Shown in pieces: positions 34,301 to 41,895 of a stretch of 64,000 nt of DNA. The stretch's first letter is position 1; every line of letters begins with the position of its first letter. The translations under genes and the position numbers were made by a program. Under the pieces are notes generated by a model. The model worked only from the letters and a program-made list of their open reading frames with translations. It made no database searches and was not told the DNA's origin. Where the stretch lies: the NCBI RefSeq assembly GCF_041435495.1, contig NZ_CP108644.1, forward strand, positions 7,735,501 to 7,799,500. The letters run 5' to 3'. The DNA is from Streptomyces sp. NBC_01116 (GTDB taxonomy: Bacteria; Actinomycetota; Actinomycetes; Streptomycetales; Streptomycetaceae).

Positions 34301-35791
34301 CTGCCCACCCGGAGCTCCGGCAAGGTCGACACCACCGCCCTCCCCGAACCTCCCACCACCTCCACCACCCACTCCGTTCCGGCGGATCCGCCCCGGACCG
34401 CCACCGAGCGAGCCGTCGCCGCCATCTGGGCCGCCGTTCTCGACCGGTCCGACATCGACCGCACCGCGGACTTCTTCGCCATCGGCGGACACTCCCTCAT
34501 CGCCGCCCACGTCCTCGCCGCCGTCCGCGACGGCCTCGGTGTCACGGTGTCGATGCGCACCCTGTTCACCGCATCCACCGTGGCGGCGTTCGCGGCAGCC
34601 ATCGACGACGGCGCCCCGGCCGGCCTGCCGACGGTCGACCGGTTGCGGGCCGACGCCGTCCCCCCACCCGGAATGCGGCTCCGCACCGTCCGCGCACCCG
34701 GCGTCCCCCCGGTCGGCGCCCCGCGCAGGATCCTGCTCACCGGCGCCACCGGCTTCCTCGGCCGTCACCTCCTCGACCAGCTCCTGGCCCGGACCGACGC
34801 CCGGATCCACTGCCTCGTCCGCCAGGGCTCGATCGACCGGCTGCCGGTCACCGACCGCGTGGTCCCGGTCCCGGGCGACCTGTCCGCACCCGGCCTCGGT
34901 CTGTCCGCGGAGGATCACGACACCCTCAGGACCGTGGACGCGATCTACCACAACGCCGCCGTTCCGCACTTCGCCGCGTCCTACGATGCGCTCAGACCCG
35001 CCCACGTCGACGCGACCGCCGCGATCCTGTGCCTGGCCGGCGACAGCGGCGCCCCGCTGCACCTGATCTCCACCCTGGGCGTCTTCCTCGGTGACGCCTA
35101 CGACGGACGCGTCGTCACCGAGGCCGACGTCCCCACCGACCCGACCGGCCTCACCAGCGGCTACGACCTCAGCAAATGGGCGGCCGACGCCATGGCCGTC
35201 GCCGCCCGCGGTCACGGCCTGCCCGTCTCGATCCACCGCATCGCCGCCATCGTCGGCGACACCGCCACCGGAGCCGCCGACCCGCGCTCCGCGTTCAGCC
35301 GCTGGCTCACCGGATGCGTCGCCGCCGGCGCCGTCCCGGACACCGCCGAGGTGCTGGACATGGTGCCGGTGGACACGGTGGCCGCCGCGATCGTCGCCCT
35401 CTCCCAGGCCCCGAACCACCTCGGTTCGCACGCCCCGGACGACCTCGGTTCACCGGCCCCGAACCACCTCGGCCGGGACCACCACTACCACGGCGACGGC
35501 GGCCTCACCCGTGCCGCGCTCGCCGCCGCCCTCACCTCGGCCGGTCACCCGACCGAGGTGGTCCCGTACCACCGATGGCGGGAGCGGATGCTCGCCGACC
35601 CGGCCGGGCCCTTCGCCCCGCTCGCCTTCTCCCTGCCCGAACGCCCCCGCCCGCACCCGCGGTTCGACTGCTCCCGCACCTGGGCCGCCGCGGCCGGGGC
35701 GGGGGTGGGGTTCCCCCCGGCCGACGAGCGCATGCTGCGCAGGCACCTGGACTTCCTCACCGGTGCCGGCGCGCTTACCGGAAGTGGATGA
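28361..35791 (+). CDS. dimodular NRPS, C-A-T-C-A-T-reductase
   Basis: A 2476-residue synthetase. C1 has HHAVVDG at about residue 128. A1 has HTSGSTGRPK near 549, and the carrier has GGHSL near 921. C2 has HHIICDD near 1129, where the usual final Gly is Asp, and it contains a Pro/Gly/His-rich insertion around 1155-1265. A2 has HTSGSTGEPK near 1650 and its carrier has GGHSL near 2043. The C-terminus (about 2120-2476) is a thioester reductase with LLTGATGFLGRHLL and the YxxxK pair in GYDLSKW. Hand-read codes are D-I-W-Q-V-I-A-I-W-K (A1) and D-A-G-D-M-G-H-V-C-K (A2); neither gives a confident substrate. Reductive release should yield an aldehyde or alcohol. No thioesterase or epimerase domain is present. 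Confidence 0.93.
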   Translation: MTAPLPPGARRLWFLEAFADGAPLHNNPAVFRLAGPVSVDALRRAADLVVARHPALRTTFDEVDGEPAGRVGPVGAADVVVLTVPAADAEAFAVRAAREPFDLRTGPLFRIRLGRITPTDHILVINTHHAVVDGRSLSVLCEEISILYADPARPLPGPGAPPGVIDHDPSRRASDLDGVPDLLTLPTDRPRPRMRAFRGELRRHTVPEGLTARIDALARATRATPFVVLQAAYAATLGTTAGQDDVVVATLVSGRPGPEYAGVVGMFVNPVPLRVGIGGDPTFRELVARARRAVAAGLGGAAVPFDRIVEAVGASRDPSHAPLCQAHLVMQDPPEVALPGVRADRMLPDTGTADVDLTVMVESGGAEMAVVTEHDTDLFDGATVDGVAARLLALLDRACADPDRRLSALTAGTSVVAGPVAGPAGAPAPSTVLEMIRFGADRLAVGELSYAELERRSAALASVLRAEGAGPEAWVAVDLPRGPDLVVAILGIWRAGAVYVPVEPLWPEPRRRAVTGAARIVLTGIPELPEEFERVDPAIAPESLAYVFHTSGSTGRPKAVGVPHRAVAGMLARSTALVGLAAGDVVAALTSPAFDISVWELVAPLTVGARVAPVPPEIVVDGPALARRLRAEAVTVVQVTPSVWAVLAAAGGVPECVRVRVSIGEVLTPELAGSLGGAELWNAYGPTETTIWSTAERVRRGGRFGIGDPLDGVAVHLLNAGLRPVDDDVVGEVYLGGFPLARGYPGAPGRSATRFVADPFSPVPGARMYATGDLARRRPGGVVEFVGRVDAQLKVRGHRVEPAEVEAALRADPEVADARVTGDGDRLVAYVIPAAGRARWPGVRERLSRVLPAYLVPSVMVSVDAFPLTGSGKLNVRALPPPVVDAAAAAPRPGLETTVAEVFAGLLGRPVDRDDDFFLSGGHSLAAVKAVARIGASAGVEVTIRTLFAHPTVAALAAAVDAGRGDPRTPDHAGPGDPGTPDDQDDPGAVPAPPGALSGPQHGLWIIHQAGQDDGAYVVHAAVRLEGALDEADLRARFAHTLAAHPVLRSAIVVHDDTPRLSVAPWTDAWPARAWRTTDLSAHTDPWPEAERLAARDADHPFDLTRRPLVRAHLIRTAPTTHLLTITAHHIICDDTSMSILLTTLTTADPASSPLPGATDIQGPRTAPGTRTGAPGPPVHAPAAVGPRRRTTEYWAEALRDAPPASGPSPDHPYGTAGAPTPGGPPHRESAPDPESGLHAESGQHPGSGPGPAHPRRAGAAHGVTPGPAPGATHRFTVPAGLARRFATWCRGERATTFAGLLAVLAIVSSTRDGGVDLVVGAPVSTRPAGWDDVIGMFVTTLPLRLRTDRRATPRDLLADATGVVADAVDHADISLADILTAVPTSREGHPLFRTMLVLNRETAPVAFTGLTTTPLPIDRATSRFDLTLHIREREGDWPALIDYRTDRYAADTISRIADQVLAVMAAVVRHPGLPLSHLDLLSPADSAVHTALDVRSEPASPGGPDTPSTGPAVPTGQAATTVVDLIAAHTARTPDATAVLDLAAAPLTYRDLDRRSSAVAHHLREAGIRSEDPVAIAIPSGADAIVAILGVLKAGGCFVPIDPAQPPSRQQALITAAGARTVLTRDALPATGHHEPTPVHPSQLAYVVHTSGSTGEPKGVEVQHDTLLNLTTAFIAEHGLTAAHRLLMVPPPHFDAAFGDIFPVLAAGATLVIHPDPGGLTGPDLLDLCVEHRLSAVDTAAPLWQRWVADLAGKRLPLELMMVGGDIVPAAAVRAWAKHGIPLHNHYGPTEATVCATSHRTVDGREQSTRLPIGRPLRNVRVRLLDRALRRVPVGVVGEVYIGGTAPARGYRGNPAATAGAFLADPYGDRPGARMYRTGDLARLNRHGTLEFVGRADDQVKIRGNRVEPGEVAAVLAAHPAVAEAAVVARGDRLIGYVGAPAATPGSRVAVPDGPGLRAFCADRLPAHLVPDTVVVLDALPTRSSGKVDTTALPEPPTTSTTHSVPADPPRTATERAVAAIWAAVLDRSDIDRTADFFAIGGHSLIAAHVLAAVRDGLGVTVSMRTLFTASTVAAFAAAIDDGAPAGLPTVDRLRADAVPPPGMRLRTVRAPGVPPVGAPRRILLTGATGFLGRHLLDQLLARTDARIHCLVRQGSIDRLPVTDRVVPVPGDLSAPGLGLSAEDHDTLRTVDAIYHNAAVPHFAASYDALRPAHVDATAAILCLAGDSGAPLHLISTLGVFLGDAYDGRVVTEADVPTDPTGLTSGYDLSKWAADAMAVAARGHGLPVSIHRIAAIVGDTATGAADPRSAFSRWLTGCVAAGAVPDTAEVLDMVPVDTVAAAIVALSQAPNHLGSHAPDDLGSPAPNHLGRDHHYHGDGGLTRAALAAALTSAGHPTEVVPYHRWRERMLADPAGPFAPLAFSLPERPRPHPRFDCSRTWAAAAGAGVGFPPADERMLRRHLDFLTGAGALTGSG

Positions 35792-36777
35792 CCATGCCCT
35801 TGCCCTTGCCCCAAGAACTCTCCGGTGTCCCGGCTCCGGTACTGGACCGGCTCGGCGCGGCCGGGTACCGGGCCATGATCGCCGGTGTCCGGCTCGGGGT
35901 GTTCACCGCGCTGGAAGCCGGCCCGCGCTCCGTCGAGGAGCTGGCCACCACGATCGGCGGTGACCCGGCGGGGGTGCGCAGCCTGGTGAACGTCCTGGTG
36001 ACCTTCGGCTACCTGCGGCACGACGAGGACGGGGTCACGACCGCCGCGCCGCCCGGCCCGGTGGACGCCGAACTGTTCTGGCACGAGGTCCTGTTCGAGC
36101 ACTGGGCCGACATCGAGGACACCATCCGTACCGGCACGCCCCGCCGCGGCTTCTACACCTGGCTGCGCGAGCGCCCCGCCACCGCGGCCCGGCTGCGCCG
36201 GATGCTCGCCGGCGCCGCCGCGGACCTGGCCGACGACATCGCCGCCGCGCTGCCTCCCGCGGCGACCGTCCTGGACATCGGAGGCGGCCACGGCGACCAC
36301 ACCGTCGAACTGTGCCGCCGTCGCCCGGAGGTGCGGGTCACCGTCTTCGACCTGCCCGAGACGATCACCGCCCTCCGTGAGGACGCCCCGCCGGACCGGG
36401 TCACGGTGCGGGCGGGCGACTACCTCACCGACGACCTGGGCTCCGGGCACGACCTGGTGCTGCTGTTCAACGTCCTGCACGGCCACCGCCCCGAGGAGTG
36501 CCGCGAGCTGTTCCGGCGAGCGGCGCGATCGCTGTCCCCCACGGGAAGCATCGCCATCCTCGACCACGACCGGGAACCGCCGGCCGGGCTGGGCCCGGCC
36601 GCGACCGGGTTCCTCGGCATGTTCGACCTGACCCTGTGGCAGGGCCACGCCGGCGGCGTGCACCGCTACACCGACCTCGCGGCCTGGCTGGGCGAGGCCG
36701 GGCTCACCGAGTCGCGGGTCGTGCCGCTCGCCGCGTCCCCGCTGGAGAAGCTGCTGATCGCCGGCCGGCCATCGTGA
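35788..36777 (+). CDS. O-methyltransferase (winged-helix, Methyltransf_2 type)
   Basis: A 329-residue protein. Residues 1-95 form the winged-helix dimerisation domain common to plant-like and actinobacterial O-methyltransferases (RAMIAGVRLGVFTALEAGPRS). The SAM domain has VLDIGGGHGDHT (about 167-178), VFDLPETI and VLLFNVLHGHRPEE. It likely methylates a phenolic hydroxyl, for example the one introduced by the KMO-like enzyme. It overlaps the NRPS stop by ATGA and the P450 start by GTGA. Confidence 0.88.
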   Translation: MTMPLPLPQELSGVPAPVLDRLGAAGYRAMIAGVRLGVFTALEAGPRSVEELATTIGGDPAGVRSLVNVLVTFGYLRHDEDGVTTAAPPGPVDAELFWHEVLFEHWADIEDTIRTGTPRRGFYTWLRERPATAARLRRMLAGAAADLADDIAAALPPAATVLDIGGGHGDHTVELCRRRPEVRVTVFDLPETITALREDAPPDRVTVRAGDYLTDDLGSGHDLVLLFNVLHGHRPEECRELFRRAARSLSPTGSIAILDHDREPPAGLGPAATGFLGMFDLTLWQGHAGGVHRYTDLAAWLGEAGLTESRVVPLAASPLEKLLIAGRPS

Positions 36778-37895
36778 CCGCCGACCCGTACCCGGGCTAC
36801 GCCTGGCTGCGCGAGCACGACCCGGTCTGCCCGGTCGACGGCCCGCACGTCCCGGGCCGGATGTGGCTGGTGACCCGGTACGACGACGTCCGCGCCTGCC
36901 TCGCGGACCGCCGCCTGGGCAGCCGCGCCCCGGTCGGCCCCGACCCGCGTCCGCCCGGTCTGTCCAACCTGGACGATCCCGGACACACCCGGCTGCGCCG
37001 GCTCGTCGCCGCGGCGTTCACCCCCGCCGCGGTGTCCCGCCTGCGCGACCGCACCGCCCGGACCTGCGCCCGCGCCGTCGAGTCGTTCGCCGGGCGGGGG
37101 CGCGCGGACCTCGTCGCCGAATACACCCGGGAGGTCCCGGTCGCCGTCATGCACGACCTGCTCGGCGTCCCGGAAGCCGAGCGGGCGCCCGCCGCCGACG
37201 TGCTGGACATGTGGTACCGCGCGAAGTTCCAGCAGCCGCGTGACGAGGCGAAACTGGCCGAGGTGCTGGGTTACGTCCGCAGGCTGGTGGCCTACAAGCG
37301 GACGCACCCGGGGGACGACCTGCCGACCCGGTTGATCGAGTCGGGCGCGCTGACCGGCGACGAGCTGGAGGTGATGGTCATGACGCTGATCGGCGCCGGT
37401 CACATCACCACGATCCAGTTCCTCGGCACCACCGCCCTGCACCTGCTCGGCGACCCCGGCCGGCGAGCCGCCCTGCTCGGCGGCGACCTCGACTGGTCCC
37501 GGGCGATCAACGAGCTGCTGCGCCTGGACTCGCCGTCGCACGTGGCGGAGTACCGGTACGCACGCGAGGACATGACGATCGCGGACGCCCGCGTGGAAGA
37601 GGGCGACGTGGTGCTCCTGTCGCTGGCGGCGGCGAACCGCGACCCGAACCGGTTCCCCGACCCCGGCGCCCTGGACCTCACCCGTGACGCCCGCCCGCAC
37701 CTGGCGTTCGGCCACGGCGCGCACACCTGCCTGGGCAGCCATCTGGTGAGGCTGGAGACGGAGATCGCGATCACCACGTTGTTCGGCCGCCTGCCGGACC
37801 TGACCCTGGAGCTCCCGAGCGCCGAGGTCGACTGGGACTACGCCCCGACGTTCCGCGGCCCCCGGGCCCTCCCGGTCACCTTCACCCCTCGATGA
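36774..37895 (+). CDS. cytochrome P450
   Basis: A 373-residue P450 of the bacterial class. The heme loop FGHGAHTCLGSHL has the Cys ligand; the I-helix reads LIGAGHITTIQF with AGxxT; the K-helix has the ELLRLDSP motif. The start is a GTG overlapping the methyltransferase stop, so the N-terminus begins almost at the DPYPGYAWLREHDPV region and is shorter than usual. It is the last gene of the NRPS operon and probably a late oxidation enzyme. No ferredoxin gene is nearby. Confidence 0.92.
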   Translation: MTADPYPGYAWLREHDPVCPVDGPHVPGRMWLVTRYDDVRACLADRRLGSRAPVGPDPRPPGLSNLDDPGHTRLRRLVAAAFTPAAVSRLRDRTARTCARAVESFAGRGRADLVAEYTREVPVAVMHDLLGVPEAERAPAADVLDMWYRAKFQQPRDEAKLAEVLGYVRRLVAYKRTHPGDDLPTRLIESGALTGDELEVMVMTLIGAGHITTIQFLGTTALHLLGDPGRRAALLGGDLDWSRAINELLRLDSPSHVAEYRYAREDMTIADARVEEGDVVLLSLAAANRDPNRFPDPGALDLTRDARPHLAFGHGAHTCLGSHLVRLETEIAITTLFGRLPDLTLELPSAEVDWDYAPTFRGPRALPVTFTPR

Positions 37896-37932
37896 GCCGG
37901 CTCACGAGGCGCAGGAGCTCCGGTACGCGATC

Positions 37933-38037
37933 ATGGGCTGTCCGCTCGGTTACGTCACTCCGCGCCGCCCCTTCCACGATCCGTTGTCCACCCTGTCCGG
38001 GAAGAGGTGGTCCCCGGAGAGCCGGATCTACCGGTAG
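37933..38037 (+). pseudogene. possible gene remnant at the cluster edge
   Basis: A short plus-strand frame (34 codons from ATG) reads MGCPLGYVTPRRPFHDPL and continues to a stop at 38037; the frame is open further left and reads EAQELRYAI before it. The amino-acid mix (Pro, Tyr, Phe, His, Trp) looks more protein-like than a shadow frame. It may be the 3' end of a gene cut away when the cluster arrived. It overlaps the last bases of the opposing kinase gene. No family was recognised. Confidence 0.3.
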
Positions 38038-38891
38038 CCGACGAGGCCGTCCGTCAACTCCTCCTCGTCGCCGTCACGCTGGGCGTAGAGGGCCTGCTGG
38101 AGGGCGAAGGTGCCGCGGATCGCGGTGATCCGCCGGGCCGTCGGACCGTCGTTCCAACCGCCGAGCGTCAGCACCCGGTTCAGCAACTCCTCCCCGTAGC
38201 TGGCTTCTACGGCCGCCAGATCCTCGGCGGGGTCGCCCAGAGCGACCTCGTCCCAGTCGATGACGCCGCTGACGCGCGGCACACCGTCGGAGAGCTCCCA
38301 CAGGACGTTCTCGCCGCCGAGGTCGCCGTGCACCACTGCGGAGGTGAGCGGGGGAAGGCCGTCGAGCGCGGCGAGTTCACGCCCGGCGCGCTCGCGGCCG
38401 TGGTCGGACATCAGCGGGAACAGCTCGGCGCGCACATCCGCCGCGAAGGTCTGCCACTGGTTCTCCGGTGCCGCCGGCAGCGCGGCCCGGACGCTCTCGT
38501 CCGTGCCCGCGGCGATGAGCCCGGAGAGGAGTCCGGCGTACTGTTCGGCCGCCGCCTCGGCGACCTCGGGGCGCTCCAGCGCATCGTCCTCCAAGGGCGC
38601 CCCGGGGATCCGGCTCAGCACCAGGTGGGGCGGTTCGTCCGCGTCAGGGTCACCGCCCCGGGCGAGCGGGCGCGGAGTGCGGAAGCCGAGGTCGAGCCCG
38701 GCGAGGGCGTGCAGGACGGCTGCCCGCGCGGGCAGCCGCGCCGCGGCGGCCTCGGTGCGGGCGAAGCACACCACGCGCTCCGAGCCGACGACCACGTGGT
38801 GGAACTGTCCCTGATGGAGCGCGAGTTCGTCCTCCTTGTCATCGGGCAGCAGGCGGGCCAACAGGTCGCGGTGCGTCTCCATGATCTCCAT
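38028..38891 (-). CDS. aminoglycoside/macrolide phosphotransferase-family kinase (APH)
   Basis: A 287-residue protein with the APH catalytic loop VVHGDLGGENVLW (HGDxxxxN) and the metal-binding GVIDWDEVALGDPAEDLA. The N-lobe has VVVGSERVVCFA. APH proteins phosphorylate antibiotics or small metabolites, and the sequence does not tell which. It lies just outside the NRPS operon and points against it, so it could be a resistance gene for the product or an unrelated chromosomal kinase. ATG 38891 or ATG 38882 may be the start. Confidence 0.85.
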   Translation of the reverse strand: MEIMETHRDLLARLLPDDKEDELALHQGQFHHVVVGSERVVCFARTEAAAARLPARAAVLHALAGLDLGFRTPRPLARGGDPDADEPPHLVLSRIPGAPLEDDALERPEVAEAAAEQYAGLLSGLIAAGTDESVRAALPAAPENQWQTFAADVRAELFPLMSDHGRERAGRELAALDGLPPLTSAVVHGDLGGENVLWELSDGVPRVSGVIDWDEVALGDPAEDLAAVEASYGEELLNRVLTLGGWNDGPTARRITAIRGTFALQQALYAQRDGDEEELTDGLVGYR

Positions 38892-38990
38892 GATGGGCGA
38901 ACTCTCCCCTTCTCAGGCTTTCGCGGGCTCTCGACGCAGGTGTTCTTGCAGGCACCGCGCCCTCTCCTTCTGTGTGCGGTCCCGTCACCG

Positions 38991-39884
38991 TCAGCGGGTC
39001 GCCGTCGGCTCCGGATCGGGCGGCACCGCCTCCTCATGTTCCTCCTGCTCCTCCGCATCCCGCCGACGCGACGTGCCGCGTACCAGCACGACGGCCGCGA
39101 CGAGGGCGGCCACCCCGGCCAGCACCAGCAGCAGCAGGCGGTCGGAGACCGTCCCGCCGAGCGCGGACAGGCGTTCCTCCCACGCGAACTCGGTCTCGGT
39201 GCTCAGCAGCGAGGGCAGCGCCGACGTGCCGTCGAACGCCAGGAAGACCACCCCGAGGACCACGAACAGGGCTCCGCCCACGGTCGTCGTGCTGTGCAGC
39301 GACAGCGGGCCCGCCCTGAACACCCGGCCCCGCGGCCAACGCCTGCGCCCGAGGTCGAATCGGTCCCACAACAGGGCCAGCGCGAACACGGGGACCGCCA
39401 TGCCGAGGGCGTACACCGCGAGCAGCACGCCGCCGTGCACGGGGTCGCCGTCCACGGCCGCGACGGTCAGGATGCCGCCGAGGATCGGCCCCGCGCAGAA
39501 ACCCGCCAGCCCGTACACCGCCCCCAGCGCGAACACGGACAGGGACGAGCCCGAGCGCCGCTTCCCCGCCGCCCGCGCCAGCCGCCGGGAGCCGAACCCG
39601 AAGCCGGCGACCTGCGCGACGCCGAGTACGATCAGCGTCCACCCGCCCACCGCGACCAGCACGTCGCGGTGCCCGTAGAAGAGGCGGCTGGCGAACGAAC
39701 CGGCCACCCCGAGAGGGACCAGCGTCGTGCACAGGCCGGCGTAGAACACGCCGGTCCTCGCCACCAGCCGCGTACGGCTGGTGAACGAGTAGGCGAAGAA
39801 CGCCGGCAGCAGCAGTGCGCTGCACGGGCTGAGCAGGGCCAGCAGCCCGCCGAGGAACGCCATGGCCAGGCCGACGTCGCTCAT
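38991..39884 (-). CDS. CcdA-type thiol-redox membrane protein
   Basis: A 297-residue protein with about seven membrane segments. It has the two redox cysteines of CcdA/DsbD transmembrane domains: LSPCSALLLPAFFAY in the first helix and GLAGFCAGPILGG in the fourth. It is expected to carry reducing power across the membrane to extracellular thiol-disulfide proteins, for cytochrome c maturation or disulfide control. The C-terminal tail is acidic. It overlaps the dsbA-like gene by ATGA, so the two are expressed together. Confidence 0.88.
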   Translation of the reverse strand: MSDVGLAMAFLGGLLALLSPCSALLLPAFFAYSFTSRTRLVARTGVFYAGLCTTLVPLGVAGSFASRLFYGHRDVLVAVGGWTLIVLGVAQVAGFGFGSRRLARAAGKRRSGSSLSVFALGAVYGLAGFCAGPILGGILTVAAVDGDPVHGGVLLAVYALGMAVPVFALALLWDRFDLGRRRWPRGRVFRAGPLSLHSTTTVGGALFVVLGVVFLAFDGTSALPSLLSTETEFAWEERLSALGGTVSDRLLLLVLAGVAALVAAVVLVRGTSRRRDAEEQEEHEEAVPPDPEPTATR

Positions 39885-40666
39885 CGCGCCGCCGCCTCGA
39901 CGGCGTCCTTGAAGGTGTCCGTCGGCTGGGCTCCCAGAATGGGCTTGCCGTTCACGAGGAAGGCGGGCGTGCTGCTGACGCCCAGGCCGAATCCTTCGTC
40001 CTGGTCCTTCTCGACGGCTTCGCGCGCCTGGTCGGACGCCATGTCCGAGCGGAACTTCGCGAGGTCCGGGACTCCGGCCTCGCGTGCCATGGCGGCCAGC
40101 CGGTCAGCGCTGAACTCGCCGGAGTTACGCTCCCGGGGCTCGGCGTAGACCACGTCGTGGAACTCCCAGAACTTCTTCTGGCGGCCGGCGGCCCATCCGG
40201 CCAGCGCCGCCTGCCGGGACTCCTCGCCGAAGACGGGGAAGTTGCGCCACTCGATGCGCAGGATGCCCTTGTCGACGTAGTGGCGCAGCAGTTCGGGCTT
40301 GGTCTCGCGGGCGAACCGGCCGCAGAAGGGGCACTGGAAGTCCGAGTACTCGATCATCACCACCGGCGCGTCGGCCCGGCCGACCGCGAGCGCGTCGGAC
40401 GCGTCCCGTCGGGCGAGCGCGAGCAGGCTCTCGTCGGCCGGTGCGGGGCCGGGTACGGCGGCGGACTCCACCGAGGTGTCTCCCCGCGCGCCGGGATCGC
40501 GGTCGTCGTCGGAGCCGTCGAGCGTCAGCGCGAAGGCCGCGGTGGCCACGGCGGCCAGAAGGAGTGCTCCGGCCGCGTAGGTCTTTCGGCGGGTGCGGCG
40601 GGCGAGGCGGGCGAGGCGGGTGCGGCGGGAGGGCGAGGAGGGTGATGCGGTCGGTGATGCGGTCAT
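39881..40666 (-). CDS. DsbA-family thioredoxin-like protein, membrane-anchored
   Basis: A 261-residue protein. It has an Arg-rich N-terminus and one membrane segment (KTYAAGALLLAAVATAAFAL, about 29-48). A DsbA-like thioredoxin domain follows with the active site QCPFCGRF and the cis-Pro loop SSTPAFLVNGK. It probably faces outside and either forms disulfide bonds or passes reductant with its partner CcdA. The start chosen is the ATG at 40666; a longer frame upstream lacks the anchor context. Confidence 0.88.
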   Translation of the reverse strand: MTASPTASPSSPSRRTRLARLARRTRRKTYAAGALLLAAVATAAFALTLDGSDDDRDPGARGDTSVESAAVPGPAPADESLLALARRDASDALAVGRADAPVVMIEYSDFQCPFCGRFARETKPELLRHYVDKGILRIEWRNFPVFGEESRQAALAGWAAGRQKKFWEFHDVVYAEPRERNSGEFSADRLAAMAREAGVPDLAKFRSDMASDQAREAVEKDQDEGFGLGVSSTPAFLVNGKPILGAQPTDTFKDAVEAAAR

Positions 40667-40725
40667 GGAATGCCTCTGGTGGTGATGAGACGGGCGAGGA
40701 AGGGAGAGGGAGCCGGCCGCGGAGG

Positions 40726-41259
40726 TCAGGCGGAGGCCGTGACCGCGCACCGGCTCTGGGCGGAGAGGCGGCGCAGCGCCGCTTCCGCGAGCAGGGCGAC
40801 GGAGGCGACGGCGATCAGCGGCTGCAGGGGCGCCCAGTAGCTCAGCGCACCGGACGACCCGAGGAGGACGAGCACGAGCTTGTTGCACACGGGGCAGCCC
40901 ACGGCGAAGAACGACAGCACACCGCCGACGGCCCCCATACGGCCGTCCCGGACGGTCCCGGGAGGTTGCGTGGCCGGGGGCAGGGCCGGGGAAGCGGTCG
41001 GGGCCGGGGCCGGGGCCGGCGGGCGGACGTACGTGCTCAGCACGAGGCCGGCCAGGACAGCGGTGAGGGCGAGGGCGGGATAGTTCCACCACTGCACCGG
41101 GACCGAGCGGCCGAACAGGGGGGTGGGCACCACATCGGTGGGCACGCCGACGGCGACGGCCGTGGCCAGGGCGCCGAGCCCCGCCACCAGCCACTGCCTG
41201 GTCCGCCACGCGCGCAGCGCCTCACCCGCCCGGCTCAAGGAACGCCGGGAAGAGGACAT
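40726..41259 (-). CDS. membrane protein with a CPVC motif (unknown)
   Basis: A 177-residue protein with about four or five hydrophobic segments and a Pro/Ala-rich loop in the middle. The third segment contains SFFAVGCPVCNKLVLVLLG, a CxxC pair inside or next to the membrane. The pair suggests a redox or metal role linked to the adjacent DsbA/CcdA genes. No family name was recognised. Confidence 0.7.
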   Translation of the reverse strand: MSSSRRSLSRAGEALRAWRTRQWLVAGLGALATAVAVGVPTDVVPTPLFGRSVPVQWWNYPALALTAVLAGLVLSTYVRPPAPAPAPTASPALPPATQPPGTVRDGRMGAVGGVLSFFAVGCPVCNKLVLVLLGSSGALSYWAPLQPLIAVASVALLAEAALRRLSAQSRCAVTASA

Positions 41260-41389
41260 GCGGAAGTCTCCGTTTCCGGAAGGGAAGAGATCAAGGACGC
41301 GACCGCCAGGGCCTGTCCGACCGGTCCCGTCGTCGCCCGCAGGGCGTCCCTGAGGCAGGCGGGAGTGGTCGGACAGCCCTGGGGCCGGC

Positions 41390-41779
41390 CTACATCCGCA
41401 GAATGGAGAACGTGGTGACGGGATGAGGTGGCGCGGGGCCGCCGCGGCAGAACGAGGCGCCCGAGCCGGCCGTCGGCACGGGGCCGTCCGTCCACTGCTG
41501 CGAACCGGCCGCCGGGAGGGACCCCGCGGCAGCGTCGGAGCGCGGCGCGACGTCCTCGGCGACCACCAGTTTCTTGCCGCACGGAGTGGAACCCTCGTCG
41601 GCCGAGGGCTGGAGGGCGGTAGCCGCGGCCGCCTGCGACACGGACGTCCGGTCGGAAGGGGGCGCGTCCTGCGACGAGGGGCGGCCGAGCAGACAGAGCA
41701 GGCCGACCACGGCCACCAGGAGCACGAGCAGACCGCGCTGCGCGACGGTGGCCGCCGCGGGGGTCGTCGCTCGCCTCAT
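41390..41779 (-). CDS. small exported or membrane-anchored protein (unknown)
   Basis: About 129 residues from the ATG at 41779, with one hydrophobic segment (GLLVLLVAVVGLLCLLG, about 15-31) and then a Ser/Ala/Pro-rich outer part. That part contains two cysteines (STPCGKK and ASFCRGG), well placed to be a disulfide pair handled by the DsbA-like protein downstream. It heads the group of four genes on this strand. The function is unknown. Confidence 0.6.
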   Translation of the reverse strand: MRRATTPAAATVAQRGLLVLLVAVVGLLCLLGRPSSQDAPPSDRTSVSQAAAATALQPSADEGSTPCGKKLVVAEDVAPRSDAAAGSLPAAGSQQWTDGPVPTAGSGASFCRGGPAPPHPVTTFSILRM

Positions 41780-41832
41780 GTGCGCCTGCTCTTCCTCGAA
41801 GGTCACCCCACGATAGAACACCCGAGCAGCAC

Positions 41833-41889
41833 TCCGGCCCTCACCCTCGCCCTCGTCCGAGGCTGAAAGGCGAGAGGGAGGGCCGGAGC
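41833..41889 (-). terminator. imperfect long hairpin terminator
   Basis: CTCCGGCCCTC at the left and GAGGGCCGGAG at the right form the base of a long stem with imperfect inner pairing. It lies immediately after the stop of the SHOCT-domain gene (minus strand). Confidence 0.5.
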
Positions 41890-41895
41890 AGGGCC

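Noticed and set aside
24734..37895. Assignment of the cluster to pyrrolobenzodiazepines because of the KMO-like enzyme and the terminal reductase.
   Set aside because: There is no tryptophan dioxygenase, kynureninase or anthranilate-type A-domain code, and there is an extra module.
37892..38128. A 78-codon Arg-rich frame starting on the P450 stop.
   Set aside because: Composition is typical of an off-frame reading, and a competing frame in the same place looks more like true protein.
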